In this document: positions 1 through 12,082 of the stretch, one piece after another
How the letters are laid out: each line of letters opens with the position of its first letter
Numbering within the stretch: the stretch's first letter is position 1
From: Trogon surrucura
Lineage: Eukaryota; Chordata; Aves; Trogoniformes; Trogonidae
DNA length: 64,000 nt
Direction: 5' to 3'
Assembly (NCBI GenBank): GCA_020746105.1
Contig: CM036658.1
Coordinates: 10,710,689-10,774,688, forward strand
Program-made: the position numbers and the translations under genes
Notes under the pieces: generated by a model
Seen by the model: the letters and a program-made list of their open reading frames with translations, nothing else
What the model was told of the DNA's origin: nothing
The model's database searches: none

Positions 1-3000
1 CCTTCCTTTAAGTGGGCAAATTGAAGGGTTTTTTTTAATCTTTTTTTTAACTTTGATTATAAATTACTGCATGATTTAACTTGAAGAGCTGCTCTGTAAG
101 GTCTAATTTAAAGTAATAAGGATGCTACAATCCAGGAAACTGTACATATGAAACACCCTGACTTTTCAATGAGGTACAGAACGCCACATGATATATGAAA
201 GCTGCCAGTAGAAAAGTAAGAGAGAGAAACAGAAACAGAAAACAGGGACCAGGTCAAATCTGGAATATTTCAGAGACTTTGCAAATGACAGACGAGTGTG
301 ACAGAGGCATGAAGGAATAGGTTCTTGGAAACTTATTAATAATCAGAATGTAAGTCCTGAGTATCTTGTGGACACTCTTCAACTACAGCTCGGTGGACAG
401 ATTAAATAACTTTGTGTAGTCTTCTCATATAATAGCAAGGTCACCACGACGTCTCATGTTCGAAGTACATTATGGCACACTGAGAACAACTAACTGTTCG
501 TCATTTATTTTTTGATCAAACTCTCCTGACTAGAAGGCAGAAAATTGAACACAAGATGTTTAAAGTGTCTCAATAACAGGAAAAAAATTACTAGAAATCA
601 GAATTGTGTAATTTCTGCAGAGGTTGCAATCTATGCATTTAAATTAAATGACAGAGGCTCAAGTGATCACAATTTGCACTGTTTAAGCACATCTGTCAGA
701 TTTAGAAAGGATTTATATATGGCTCTGTGAATGGAGATTAATTTAATCAGTAATTACCACTTCATAATTTTAGAACTACCAACGTGGCAACATGACAATC
801 TTCTCCATAAAACAACCTGATTTAGAAACTTGCTACTTTTTCCCTCTCTTTTTAGTATAAAATTCCCATGTTTTCCAGATTAAGTTGTGAGATGTGAAGA
901 AACATACTGGAACATGGAAATAAAGAGAAATTTTAAATAATGAAGACAGTGAAAAAAAGATAAATTGGAAAATTAATGAACAGATTTTCTAATATACCTA
1001 AAAAGAAACTTGAAAGAGACATGTGAACGTGATGACTACAACTCGGGGAAAGACTCAAGAACAATTAGCTTAATGAAGTTTACTGACTATTGCTTAAGCT
1101 ATTGCTGAGCTACCTCTGTAGGCTTTCTACCTACCACAAAATAAGAATTTTTTACAAGTGCTCTTTTAGTGTATAGTTAAACAGGTTGATATTCTTGGAC
1201 TATTTCAGCCTGGACTCCCAAGGAAGCCAATCTGAGGCAGCAGCAGCAAGGAGCTCCAGGGACGACAACTGCAATTGCAAAGGTCCACACAGCAGTTAGA
1301 GAGAGGATTTTGGAATAGAAAGGAGTTACTGTGCAGACATCACAAAAGATATAAACATTAGTTTAACCATGAACTAAAGCCAAAATCTGCAACTATCTTA
1401 AAAATTATTAGAAGTCCAGGTTACTCAGAATTCAGGCTAGAAAACAGGCAAAATATTCCGCTACCTGTTTTTCCACTCTATTTCTCATATAAAAAGCAAA
1501 AAACAAAAAGACCACCCATGCAGTCAGTTACATTAATTAATGTGTTTACTACGTGAGGTATTACTGAATGGTATGCTATAACACACATGAGCAAGCTCTT
1601 CCCAGAGCGTGAGCCAACAAGAGCCATTTAACCACCATTAGGATATCACAGAGCCCAAGTTAATAGACCCTGCTGTGGAACACAGTATATTATTCTAGGA
1701 ATGATGCCATGCTAATGTGGCATAGCTCATATTTGTTGAGATTGCAAAAGAACAAGATTATTTGCTGGCTAAAACCCATGTAAACGCAGTCATAATTACA
1801 GCAAAGACTTTAGGTTACTCAGGAAGCTTAGTTGTGTATCTCCAAAATGAATATTTTCTACAAGCATAGCCAGAGCCCCATCTAAGAACAAGATCAGTTA
1901 CTCCGCTGTACCCATACGAAAGTCATGTTATCTGCTACCTGAGTGATTTAGAATTAACCTAGTTAAATCGCAATTTTTCAGTTGAAGGCTAAAAAATTCC
2001 AGTGCTTTTTAATTGTTGTTAGACATGATGTTGGAAAACGGGGGGAGATGGGAATACTAAAAAGTTTGCCTGATATTTGTCTTTCAAAAACATTCAGATT
2101 CCCACAAAATGACCACAAACGGTTGTTTGCTAAATTACATGTTTTAAATCAAGATTAATTTGCAAATAATGGATATATATTCTTTGCAAATACACTCTAT
2201 ACTCAGAGACATTGCTATGATTTTTTAAAACCTCTTGTCTTTGGAGGATAATATTACTAGCTGTGGAGGCTTCTCTTATGTAGATGCAAGGCCACTTCAA
2301 CCAAGATACTAGCGAACGCAGATCTACAAAACCAGATTGCTCTGAACTAACTCATTCTGTACTTAAAATTAAATAGGTATGAATACAAACTCAGATTTTC
2401 AGACAGTGGCTTTATTTTTTAAACTGTCTTGTAGTAGAACATTTACTGTGTCTCTGGCGCAACAGGAAGATGTTGATAGGTACTTACATTATGTACTAAG
2501 ATTGCCTTCTGTAGAAAAGGAAGAAGATATGCATAAGAATACAGAAGACAAGCAAAATTATGGAAGAATATGTTTCTTCACCTACAATTCTGTTACAGAC
2601 TGTAATTTTAGCCTGGCTTGGGCCTTTGTAAGGCTGAGACAGACTGGTCAAAACCAGAAACAGACATTTCTAGAACATCCATAAATAACACTTGGCAAAA
2701 CATTTAAGGAACTGTAATAGTTTTGTGCATAAGCCATAAATGAAGGTTAAATCAAACAAAATAATCTGGTTTTGCAGTCTGAGCAAAAAAGCCCCAAAGC
2801 TAAGCAGACAAAATCCTGTGCATTGACTGGCAGAAGGCGGGAGTCATACCCAAAGCAAATCTACAGTCCATGTCCACAGTAAAGTTAAAAGTCCTCGAGC
2901 TTCCCCTAAAGACCCAAAATCTCATTTTCCAAAGGTAAGTTTGCTAGAAAACGGAAATGATTTTGCACTGTGTTGTTCATGATGTGAAACGTGGCAGCAA

Positions 3001-4361
3001 TGTACAATGCACAAACCAACAAGAGTGACTTCAGGTACTGAAGCTTAGGGTGCTGTATAAAATCATTCACCCCAATCCACCAGGGAAACTATCTCAGAGT
3101 AGCAAAGTACCTTTAGAAAAATCATTCATACTTTGCACTATCAAATTATATTTTGGCATGAATCAAGTACAGCTGTCATATTTACTAGAAAACTGGATGC
3201 AGTGAGCCTGCAATATTTAAAACTGATGCCAGAGGAAACGGGGAATTGGAGAAGTGCAAAGAAACAAAAGGCCAAACAGAATTATCAGTAGGGTATAGTA
3301 CCTGAAGATCTATCCCACACAGAAAAAGATATTGTATGTCTTACAGGGGAAAACGATGATAGCTTGTAGCGGGGTTCCCAAAATTTGGCAGACAGAAACT
3401 GATCCCAGTATCCTGCAAAAATGAAGAGAAGGGGCAAGAAAATCTTAAATAACAGTGACATCAGGTTAGTACTAATGCCTCTACCAAAGAAAAGAGTTCA
3501 CTTGAAGAGCTGCAGCAAACGTGGTGTCTGCACTTGAGGGAGAACCTACAGACCCAAGCCACCAAGACACATCACAGGAACATCAAAAGTATCTGATATG
3601 ATTTATTCAGTGTTCTACACTCAAACACCTTGCCTTAACTACACATAATATGCCATGTTTAGCAGAGTCCAAAAGCTTACTACATTATCACAATTACCAC
3701 CAACAGAGTTGTGTACATAATAATCCTTATAAGCTGTTGGTAAATGCTGCTCCTCAGAGTAGTGCTTCTGAAGCTATCAACAATGTTGTGCCGCATAAAG
3801 TTTGAATTAAAAAAATTCCATTGTGCTGCTACTGGGTTTTGGTATGGCTCTGTCTTGGACTGACTGGACTGAATTGGTTTTTTCTGCTCCTGTGCTCATC
3901 TTCCCTGACAGCTGGGGAACTGCAATATGTGCTCACATCTTTTCCTCATGAGATGTGGCTATTCCCAGAATGAGAACTTCTTTATTAAGAAATCTTGTCT
4001 TGCTTCCCAGTTACCAGTTGTCTTCTCAGTTGTTTCCACTCTATGTGGTTCTTTTATGAAATGCAACCAGCTTATAAATTCTGCAGTAATGACATTTCAC
4101 TTGTTGCATTTATGATAAGCATCTATGCTGTATGTTTCCCTTGACAATACTGTGGAAACTTTTACTAAAAGAATTCCAAACTTCACAAAATGCTTAAGGG
4201 ACAAACAGGCCCCTATTCAAGACCAAGTAAACTTTTTCAGGCACAACACGGGAGATGAATGTAATTTATATAAGGTGTTTGTTGTATCTATAAACACAAA
4301 GATTTTAGAATATACTGACCACACTGTCACTTTTTCAGATTATGTTTAAGTTTGTCAAACG
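1..4361. other. Upstream intergenic DNA, no gene seen
   Basis: AT-rich unique-looking sequence. The open frames here (for example 2379-2684 and 3927-4349 on +) are short, lack convincing splice-site partners and have no recognisable domain, so I do not call them as genes. No tRNA-like, retroposon or LTR signature was recognised. The far right end lies just beyond the possible 3' part of the minus-strand candidate gene described below. Confidence 0.5.
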
Positions 4362-4364
4362 CGT

Positions 4365-4485
4365 TTACTTCATTTTCTCAGGAGTAACTGAATAGTTGAG
4401 AACATGAGCTTTAACTTTTGAGTGCTCTTGCTCTTCATATGTCGCTTCACCTTGTTGCTGCTCTGCAGCTGGGTGAACATCAATC
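4365..4485 (-). CDS. Candidate alternative terminal exon, unknown gene (minus strand)
   Basis: Read on the minus strand, a pyrimidine-rich stretch ending in GGATTTCAG (acceptor AG at 4487-4486) is followed from 4485 by an open frame. It takes two bases from the previous exon and runs 39 full codons to TAA at 4367-4365. The predicted tail is hydrophilic and rich in Glu, Gln and Lys, for example ATYEEQEHSKVK. A second frame (one base carried in) is also open to a TGA, so the true frame is unsettled. It lies about 475 bp downstream of the stop of the three-exon candidate gene at 4962-5797 and could be an alternative last exon of it. However, no upstream donor I found supplies the phase needed for the first frame. 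An AATAAA (minus strand, 4581-4576) lies just upstream of it. Function unknown; it may be chance. Confidence 0.22.
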
Positions 4486-4961
4486 CTGAAATCCAGGAAA
4501 AAAACCTGAAGACCTATCAAGGAGGCTGAATTTCTTAGGAAAATAAAATTTAGGAATTTTAAAAAGAGGAAACAGTTTATTGTGATTAGATTGGTTTTTG
4601 TTCAGAATTGTGCAGACTTTATGTAAAACATCATATCTGAAAATAAAATTCAGCTACTGTCACATGTAATTCAATTTGAAGATAATTTCTCTACCCAAAT
4701 ATGTATAAAAGGAAAATACATGTATATATTTTCCAGCTCAAAGACAATATGGCCACCTTTTTGTCTGGTTTATGTAGTTGCTTTCCTGACAGCAATTGTA
4801 GGAAATCTCTCTCTCTTTTCTGAATTGGTGTCCCACACCATTTAATATACACCAAATGTTTTGAATTTACAGATCTGTAAATGTCTGCCCAACCCACAGC
4901 TATTGACATTGAAGAGTTACATGTGCTGTCCCCTCCGAGGCAGGCTCTTGCTGCAGTGTGT

Positions 4962-5797
4962 TTAAAGTTTGTGTTCCAGGATCATCCTCTGAGAGCTATT
5001 TGTAATTGCCTCCTCATGCATGTTCATGCCATGAAACACCAGGAGATTTCTCAAATTGAGCTGAAGCAAAGAACCATAAGTGTGGTCAGTGCCAATTTGT
5101 TTTTAAATAGATACGTCTCGCAGAAAGTTGCAGAACTGGTTTTGTACCTTCCTTTTTGCACCATAACAGCTGAGATTTGGTAAAATACTTAGTCAGGGTT
5201 TTCAAATTTCTCCAAAAAGATGACAAAGAAGCACATAACTGGAGCATGATGCAGCATTGTGAAGCAGGCTGATGCACAGAAGGACAACAGCAGAGAATGA
5301 GTGACACAAAAAGACAGAGGAGGGCACATGAAGGACGATGTGGCAAGCTCCTCACCTACCCCAGGACAGGGATAGCGCTCAGCATCCTCCATTTCCTTCT
5401 TGTGGTGCCACTCCACATCAGATAGCTGGCTGATAAGCAAGGCTTGCTGTTCTTTCGGGAGTCTCTGAAGTAACCTTTCACAGTGATTGTTAGTAGCTTG
5501 AACTTGGCTTGGGTTCATCCTGCTTGCAAGGGAAATAGTGCCTGGGCTGTGAACTTTGGGATCTTTGTGGGCACTCTGGGACCTGAGGACCCAAACACAA
5601 TACACATGTAAACAGCTTCAATCTGATGCTTCTGAAAGAGAGATGTCCAAGGAGGAATGCAGATCAGGTCAAGTCTTGTCAATATTTATACAATTTAAAA
5701 CGTACAAAGCAAATTATTATGAAGACAGAGCACAAGTAAACTAAAAAATGACTGTTACCTTCACTGGACCTGGGACTGGTTCCACAAATAAATCCAT
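4962..5797 (-). CDS. Candidate small spliced gene of unknown function, three coding exons
   Basis: Three minus-strand exons join in phase. Exon 1 is 5797-5759: ATG in context AAAAAATGG with an in-frame stop (TGA, 5809-5807) four codons upstream, giving 13 codons MDLFVEPVPGPVK, then donor AAG|GTAACA. Exon 2 is 5575-5360: acceptor GTCCCAG, 72 codons, donor GGG|GTAGGTGAGG. Exon 3 is 5060-4962: acceptor TTTGCTTCAG, 32 codons then TAA. The product is about 117 residues with no signal peptide or membrane span. The middle has a predicted helical, charged stretch (HCERLLQRLPKEQQALLISQ, then EWHHKKEMEDAERYPC). Introns are very short (183 and 299 bp). An AATAAA lies at 4581-4576 on the minus strand. 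Exon 2 reads most like real protein. Exon 3 is weaker, because its frame could be a chance run in the 3' UTR. An alternative exon 2 donor (TAG|GTGAGG, exon end 5356) would shift the phase. I do not recognise the family. A lineage-restricted gene, a spliced non-coding RNA or chance are all possible. Confidence 0.4.
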
Positions 5798-8700
5798 TTT
5801 TTGCTGTCATTGGAAGTTAGCCCTTTTTTAAATTTTAGCCTGACAGATACCTACTTGCTTATACAGGCTTGAAAGTCTTATGGTTTATGAAAGAGCTGAG
5901 TACTCTTTGCGTTTCCCCATTGTGCTCTGTGCTGTGTTGTAGCTCTAAGCACTTAAAAAGTACACTTTACCCAAAGCATATGGCAAATCTTGTTCTTACT
6001 TATGGCATGGTGTGATTCAGCACAATGAAATCAGCTGATAGACCAGGATTTATCCTACAAATTTTTTAAAAGAAGCATAAGCAAAAAACAAAGATTTATT
6101 AAGGAGGGAAATTGTTTGTGGTTTAGCATGGCGTCTAGCATTGTAAGTGATAATTCTATTCCATTTTTAGTAAAGCAGAAATAAAATGTTTAGCTTAGAG
6201 TAAATGCTCAGAAGGACATATTATGCTATGCTAGTGTTTATTTTGTTCATGTCAGAAAAATTAGATTAGCTTGTCTGGTAAATCTTACTTAACAATAAAG
6301 CTACACAATAACTGTCAATCATTTCCATGCTATACACACATCTTGTAAAAAGTTTGTATATACTTGAAATTAACCTTGCATGTATCGTTTTGGTTTCATA
6401 GCAGCATGTTTTACATGTATTTTTCTTTTCCAAATGGAGAAAAAACCAGGAGGTTAAGAAGTTGTTTTACAGCAGAGCTTTTGTTTCTTTTTAGTTTTTT
6501 TTTTTTTTTAACCACTCTTCATATTCTTATGGTCTGTTTGGCTGCTAAGAATAACAAATTCCTTTTTTTTGGCAAGTATGAAAGAGAGCACAACCCTGTT
6601 AAACAACGTCATACAACTACCTGTGCACATAGGGAACTTTTCAATACACATATCAAGCGGTTTTCCTGTTCATGCTGTCTCTCCACCATAGCCTCACTTG
6701 TCCAGTGGCTTCTTCCTTCTTATTCCAACACCATTACAGCTGAGTATGAATAATGACGAAGGAGCTGAGGAAGGCACAGGGGTGAGGATAGGACAAGGGG
6801 TTAAACTGGGTGGGGAAAATAGCTACAAGGGAATGATTTCTTGGTTAAAAGAAGCTGTGGAAGATAAATCAGTTCTGTATGGCAATGATGTGGAGGAGGG
6901 AAAGGCTGCTGTGATGGCAAGAGCCAAAAAGAAGTTGGAAGAACTCAGGAGCTGACAACAGAGTACTGACATCAGTTCAGGTAGTGCTAGGAAGGTTAAA
7001 AATTCATTTGTTGGCGGTATCTTAACCATTCTTGGAGACACTCTGCTGAGACTGTAGTCAGAACTACCCATAGATGAAGGAAAAAAGATGGAGGTATTAC
7101 AGTCTTCATCAAGGGGCAGTACTTGTGGTAGCATCTTCAAAGCTCAGTAAATATTTCACTGAAGTAACTATGTGGCAAAGGATTCCAACCAAAAAAAGGT
7201 GGCTTTGCTACAACCTGAGAATGGATTCAGGACATAAAGTTCTGCAAGAGGGAGGCAGCCCTACTTGCAGAGTTACATCCCAGTACAGGCTGAAAGGCAG
7301 GATGACTAGTGACTTATCTTAGCTTTAAGACAAAAAAAATCACTTCTGTCTATACCTTACACAGTGCACGAATATGTATTCAAGAGGAAGACAGCATCTG
7401 GGGTGAAGCCGTGCTTGTGAGGTGAGTTCTGCAGTGTGCAGGTGCCGAAGCTGGCTTAGAAAATACTGAAAATAAAGTCTGTGTCCTGCTCAGCCATGTC
7501 AAGCTCTGCCTCCCCTGCAGAGTGGTCCCTGAGGTGACAGCTGAGAGAAAAGCAGTGCTATCCATGTGCTTCTGGCTTGGGTGAATGAGGCAGATATTGG
7601 GGTGCTCAGCCTGGTAGACAGTAGCTGTGTTCTGGGTTATGACTATTTGCTGAGCAGGGCAGGGGAAGTCAACAGCCTCACAATGTGTGAAGGAACAGTT
7701 TGTTTAACTTGTAGGTTGTTTTTCATGGACATGATGTAGTGGGAGCATTTTCCTTATTCCCTATGGAAGTGAAGGAGGCTGACAGTGGACTAGCAGCTGC
7801 AGAGCATAATTGCTATTAGACTCAATCTCAAATGAGGTCATAATAATAAATATCATAAACATTTTAAAGTACATTTGATGGTCGTCTTCAACATCTGTAG
7901 TCTGCTGAATATTTGTGGCAGTCATCACTTTATGGAACAGAAAAAGATTGATATTTTTGCTAATAAAAATTGGTCTAGATTTTCTCTTTTTCCATCTTTA
8001 CCCTTATTTATTCCTACACTAACTCTCTTAATCTTTCTAGAAGTAGTCTGCCACTCAGATCTTTTTCTGCTAAGGCTCATTTTCCTGCTAAGAAAATCTT
8101 AGAGGGAGAGGGAGTAAGAGACCACGATACAAGGCACATACTGTTTTGCAGTAGAATTTCTTAGATTCTGGCATATCAGCTATTTCTCTGCAGTAAATGT
8201 ATGTTTTCCATCAGACTTTGCTCTACCATGTGGCCTAATCTTCTTGATATTTTGCCCAACATATTATGAGCTCAAGCTACTATTTCTTTCCTTTGTACAA
8301 GCCAGTAATATAAATGCTAGAGCAAATGGTATAAACCCCAATGGAAAACACGTATCTATTTCAATGAGGTTATTAGTTGCCAGTGGGAATAAACAGAATT
8401 TTGTCTTTAAAGAGCTCATTAGCTTCTAAGAAAAAAAAAAAATCAACAGAAAAAAACCCCTTCTAACCTTGTAAATCTATTGAGACCCAACCCCAAAATT
8501 TCATTTAGTGTTTTTGGGAGAGTCTGCTGACCTTGGCTTCGACAAGCCTTGTGAGCTGTACTTTAGCCCACACAGCTTTAGATGCTCACATTTAACTTAG
8601 AAGATATCCATTACTGCTTGTGTCCAAACTGAAAAGGGTGTTGGTTTAGAAAACAACTGCCTGAGCTTCCACGATGAAGTCCTCTATTAGATCACCTCTA

Positions 8701-9794
8701 CTGCTACCTTTCCCTATTATTTGAATACTTACCTTTTCCTCAAGATTGGACAAAGGAGTATCTTTCTTGGACATTATAAGGCACCCATCAATATTTTCTG
8801 AAAATCCTATTCCCATACAAAAGTGCAGTGTATGCAGAAGGTGCAGCTACTTGTCTTGTTCTCTGCTTCCATTAAGAAAAAAATAAATAAATAAACTAGC
8901 AGGATATATTGGGTTAAATATTGTCATTCTTACTTGATCAAAATTGCTATCAACATTGAAAAGAGACTGTTCAAGAAAATGCCCGGAAGGCTACTGTGTT
9001 TTCCCAGAGGGTAGTCACATACTGCTGGTGATCTTGTCACCAGACTGAATCTCTAGAGGGAATTTTAAAGAACTGCTTTTAATCGTATCTACTTCAGAAT
9101 ACAAACCATTTTGCAAAATGCAAAAAGAGTCTGTGCATAAACAGTATGTAACAGAAAAATTGGTGAAAATTACTTTTTATTGGGGATTAATTTTACTGGC
9201 TCCATACCATTTAAAGTAATCGCCTTGTGAGGAAGAATACTATGTAGAAAGAATCAACCAGTTAAACTTAAATGGAATGATTTTAATGATTTTCATCTCA
9301 AACGTATGCATGTGAGCTTGCAAATGCTGGCAAATGAATTAAAATTTCAGACTTGTAAATACAAATACATGAAAAAAATTTGGAAAATTTAATAAATAAA
9401 TTAATTTTATTGCTCAATCAAACCCCATTTTGACATGAATTTTAAAAGTCATCAAGAGTGACTGACTATTTGAATCTAAATTTAACTTTCACAGTCTAGG
9501 CTAAGTAGTAATTACAATACCCGAGTTGTTCACAGTGATACATATGAATTGCTTAATCTAAGGGAAAGGTACCAAAACATTCATAGTGAGTTGTAAGCTC
9601 TTGAACAATACTTTTTTTTCCCCTGTATTTGTAGAACTGGCCAGTGAAACTTGAGGTTTTTATGAGACATGAAATGGCTGCAGGTAGCAGGACTGTTAGT
9701 GTTCCAAGAACAAAACCGCATTAACCTCAGAATTCAGATTTCAATCACTACCATGACTGCCTTGCACTCCTGCACACTTGACTCTGCTTAAAAA
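5798..9794. other. Intergenic DNA, no firm gene
   Basis: About 4 kb without a supportable gene. It would hold any 5' UTR and promoter of the minus-strand candidate gene, but no TATA or CpG signal stands out. One + strand stretch (6738-6955) is open behind a good acceptor-like site and is listed separately. The remainder is AT-rich with simple A and T runs. Confidence 0.45.
6738..6955 (+). other. Possible + strand terminal exon or chance open frame
   Basis: A long pyrimidine stretch (about 6707-6730) is followed by CCATTACAG, a good 3' splice site with AG at 6736-6737. The frame then stays open about 72 codons to a TGA at 6953-6955. The translation is purine-codon rich and hydrophilic, with a basic helical end (ARAKKKLEELRS). 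It has no recognised domain and I found no clear upstream exon. GGG|GTGAGG within it (6778-6786) could serve as a donor, giving a short internal exon instead. Purine-rich DNA easily gives frames like this, so it is kept only as a candidate. Confidence 0.15.
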
Positions 9795-9858
9795 TCACTA
9801 TTAAAATTAATCACTATTAAAATTAATCACTATTAAAATTAATCACTATTAAAATTAA
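9795..9858. repeat. Four perfect tandem copies of a 16-bp unit
   Basis: The unit TCACTATTAAAATTAA is repeated four times without a mismatch (9795-9810, 9811-9826, 9827-9842, 9843-9858). It is preceded by AAAA and followed by AATTT, so the edges fade into AT-rich DNA. Perfect identity suggests a recent or actively changing short minisatellite. No gene overlaps it. Confidence 0.95.
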
Positions 9859-10252
9859 AATTTCTATTACTGAAGATCATGAACAGGGTCTTTCTTTCGT
9901 TTCCACTACTATTCGTGAGTTTGAATTTCACGCACAGCTCTTCTCCTAGCACAAGTATTGGATGTTTTCCATCTATGTAGTCTCATCCTCACTGTGAAAA
10001 TGACCTGTAGCTGGCAATATGTCAGCAGCTGTTTCTTTTTTAATGTAGTGCATAGTCTGTTATTAAGAGGACCTCACAAGTGAACATTAAAGAAAGGCCA
10101 CTTTCATCAATCGGAGAGAAAACAAATGAGAGAATTTGCCTACCACATCTGAAACATTTTCTTTAATAGTGCTGATATATTTTCCTGTCCCTTTAAGGAG
10201 AGTGACAGGACTGTGTTCAGATTTGGTGACCCAGCTCACTGTCAGCTCCAGG

Positions 10253-10317
10253 TCACAGAACCATGGAATCATAAAATCATTTGGTTTGGAAAAGACCTTT
10301 AAGATCACTGAGTCCCT
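10253..10317 (-). mobile_element. CR1 retroposon, 3'-end fragment
   Basis: The + strand reads as the reverse complement of a CR1 3' end: a decayed octamer tail (GGAATCATAAAATCA) followed by the very common TTTGGTTTGGAAAAGACC and AAGATCACTGAGTCC. Only about 65 bp remain, so it is a severely 5'-truncated or eroded copy lying antisense to the window. Confidence 0.7.
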
Positions 10318-11810
10318 TATGAAGACTATTTGCTTCTGTACAAGTATAGTGGTTTCATGTACAGCATAGTCCCAAAATTTACATCTCTGTATGAAGCCAT
10401 AAACATAATTGGAGGATCCTGGTCAGAAATTTGAATCAAATTATAAAGTTTCTGTAGTCACATAAACAAAAAGAGCATAAAGGTGGTAGCACTGTGTAGA
10501 GAAGATGGAATTCAGAGAGAGAATAGGGGCAAAAAAAAAAGAAGTAAAAAAAAAATTAGTATTTTACTTTTTAGCATGATGCTAAAGTTGAATTCAAGGA
10601 ACAAGGCAAGATAGCTAGACACCATAAGAGTATGAAACTAGAAGTTATTATGTTAAAGATGGAAACAAAATTTCATTAAGTTCCAAGTCAGGAAAACTTC
10701 ATAACCTTCACTGTAGAGTCCTGCTAAGCTCTCCTCTGCAGTACACTAGGGCTCAGAGGAAGGTCTTTAATAATGAACCAATGTTTTGTGTGCATGTGAT
10801 TCATGTGTTACATATTTGTAAATTACAAAACAAGTTTTCCTTTCTAAACTGGAGGCTACCCTTCTGGAAGCAGAGAAAAAACATAAAGGTGAAAAGCTTA
10901 TTGGATTATTAATCATAGGAATGTGATGGGATGCTGTTGTGATTGCAGTAGATGCTATCCCAAGCTTTACTATGTAGTTTTCAGCAGAGATTAAGAAATA
11001 CTGTTGCTTTTCTACTATGCAGAGTGAGATTCCATCAGTAAGAAAAAATGGATGCAAAGTGAAATTGGTGATTAGAAGGAATTTTTGACAAACTGAATAG
11101 AAAGTGTTTCACAAGAAATTCTTCAGAATTCTTCAAAATGAGAAGGCCTTATAGATACATCATCTATTAAGGTCAGTCATGGTACTGACACATAAGCAAA
11201 TAGATATAAAACATCAGTATCTATAAGTTAAATATTCCTAACCATCAGTGGTGCAATAGAACAATTTTCCAACAGGAACAGTGATGATTCCTAATCCAGC
11301 TGTGGATGAGACTACTTGGCATGCCAAGCAGACGGCAGGATTCAACGCTGCATTAGGACCCGCCTAGTTCTGTGCTTTTCAGGGTATAGAGAACTGTTCT
11401 CATCTGCTATAAACAGTGCAACCAGTGAATTTGTATTTCCTCCTTGCAAATTATCTTGTACGGTTTCTTCCTCATAATAGGACATAACTTCAATACAGAT
11501 GAGAAATAATTTCTAGTCTGAAAGTCTCCGTGTAAACATATAGAATCTAAAAGAGAAAAATCTGTAAGTTTAGTGAGGAATTTTCACCAGGATATTGCTG
11601 AGCTAATGACATCTTAGTGTCTGAAGGAAGAAATCCAGATAGACTTCCAGACATGTGAAACAACACCTCTCATCTGCTGAGTTTTTTGAAAGTGTGCATT
11701 AAAGGACAAAACATGAAAGGTACCAGTTTTGAAGGTACAGCAATCTCAGTCAGGGTACTTGTATTAACATAACCCTATCTCTTAAGGTTCTTGCATCCTT
11801 CCTGGAAGTA
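10318..11810. other. Intergenic DNA, nothing recognised
   Basis: About 1.5 kb of AT-rich sequence between the CR1 scrap and the LTR. The minus frame at 10767-11057 has no recognisable domain or splice context. Confidence 0.5.
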
Positions 11811-12082
11811 TGTCATGGTTTAACACCAGTAGGCAGTACGGGACATCTCTTTGGTCAGTTGGTGTCAGTTGTCTCACCCATGTCCCTCCCAAAACTCTTA
11901 TGCACCCCTAGCCTATTTACTGGTAGGGCAGGGTGAGGAGCTTGAAAGGTCTTGACACTGCATAAGCCCTGTATAGCAATAATGAAAATATCCCCGTGTT
12001 ATCAATGCTGTTACATCACAAAACACAGCACCATGCAAGGTACTATGCAGCAAGGCAAATCTATCATGGCCAAAATAGTACA
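11811..12082. mobile_element. Solo LTR, ERVL-like, internally shortened
   Basis: The left end TGTCATGGTTTAACACCAG and the right end ATGGCCAAAATAGTACA are typical termini of a widespread avian ERVL-type LTR, starting TG and ending CA. Internal landmarks match that family: CATCTCTTTGGTCAGTTGG, a CACCCCTAGCC block, GTGTTATCAATGCTGTT and AAAACACAGCACCAT. At 272 bp it is much shorter than a full copy of that family: the left terminus jumps within about 30 bp to sequence normally found in the right half. The 5 bp on each side (AAGTA and CTCTG) do not match, so no target-site duplication is left. No viral coding sequence is attached. Confidence 0.75.

Noticed and set aside
4881..5183. 100-codon + strand frame
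   Set aside because: No domain, no splice partners, and it overlaps the better-supported minus-strand exon 3 candidate.
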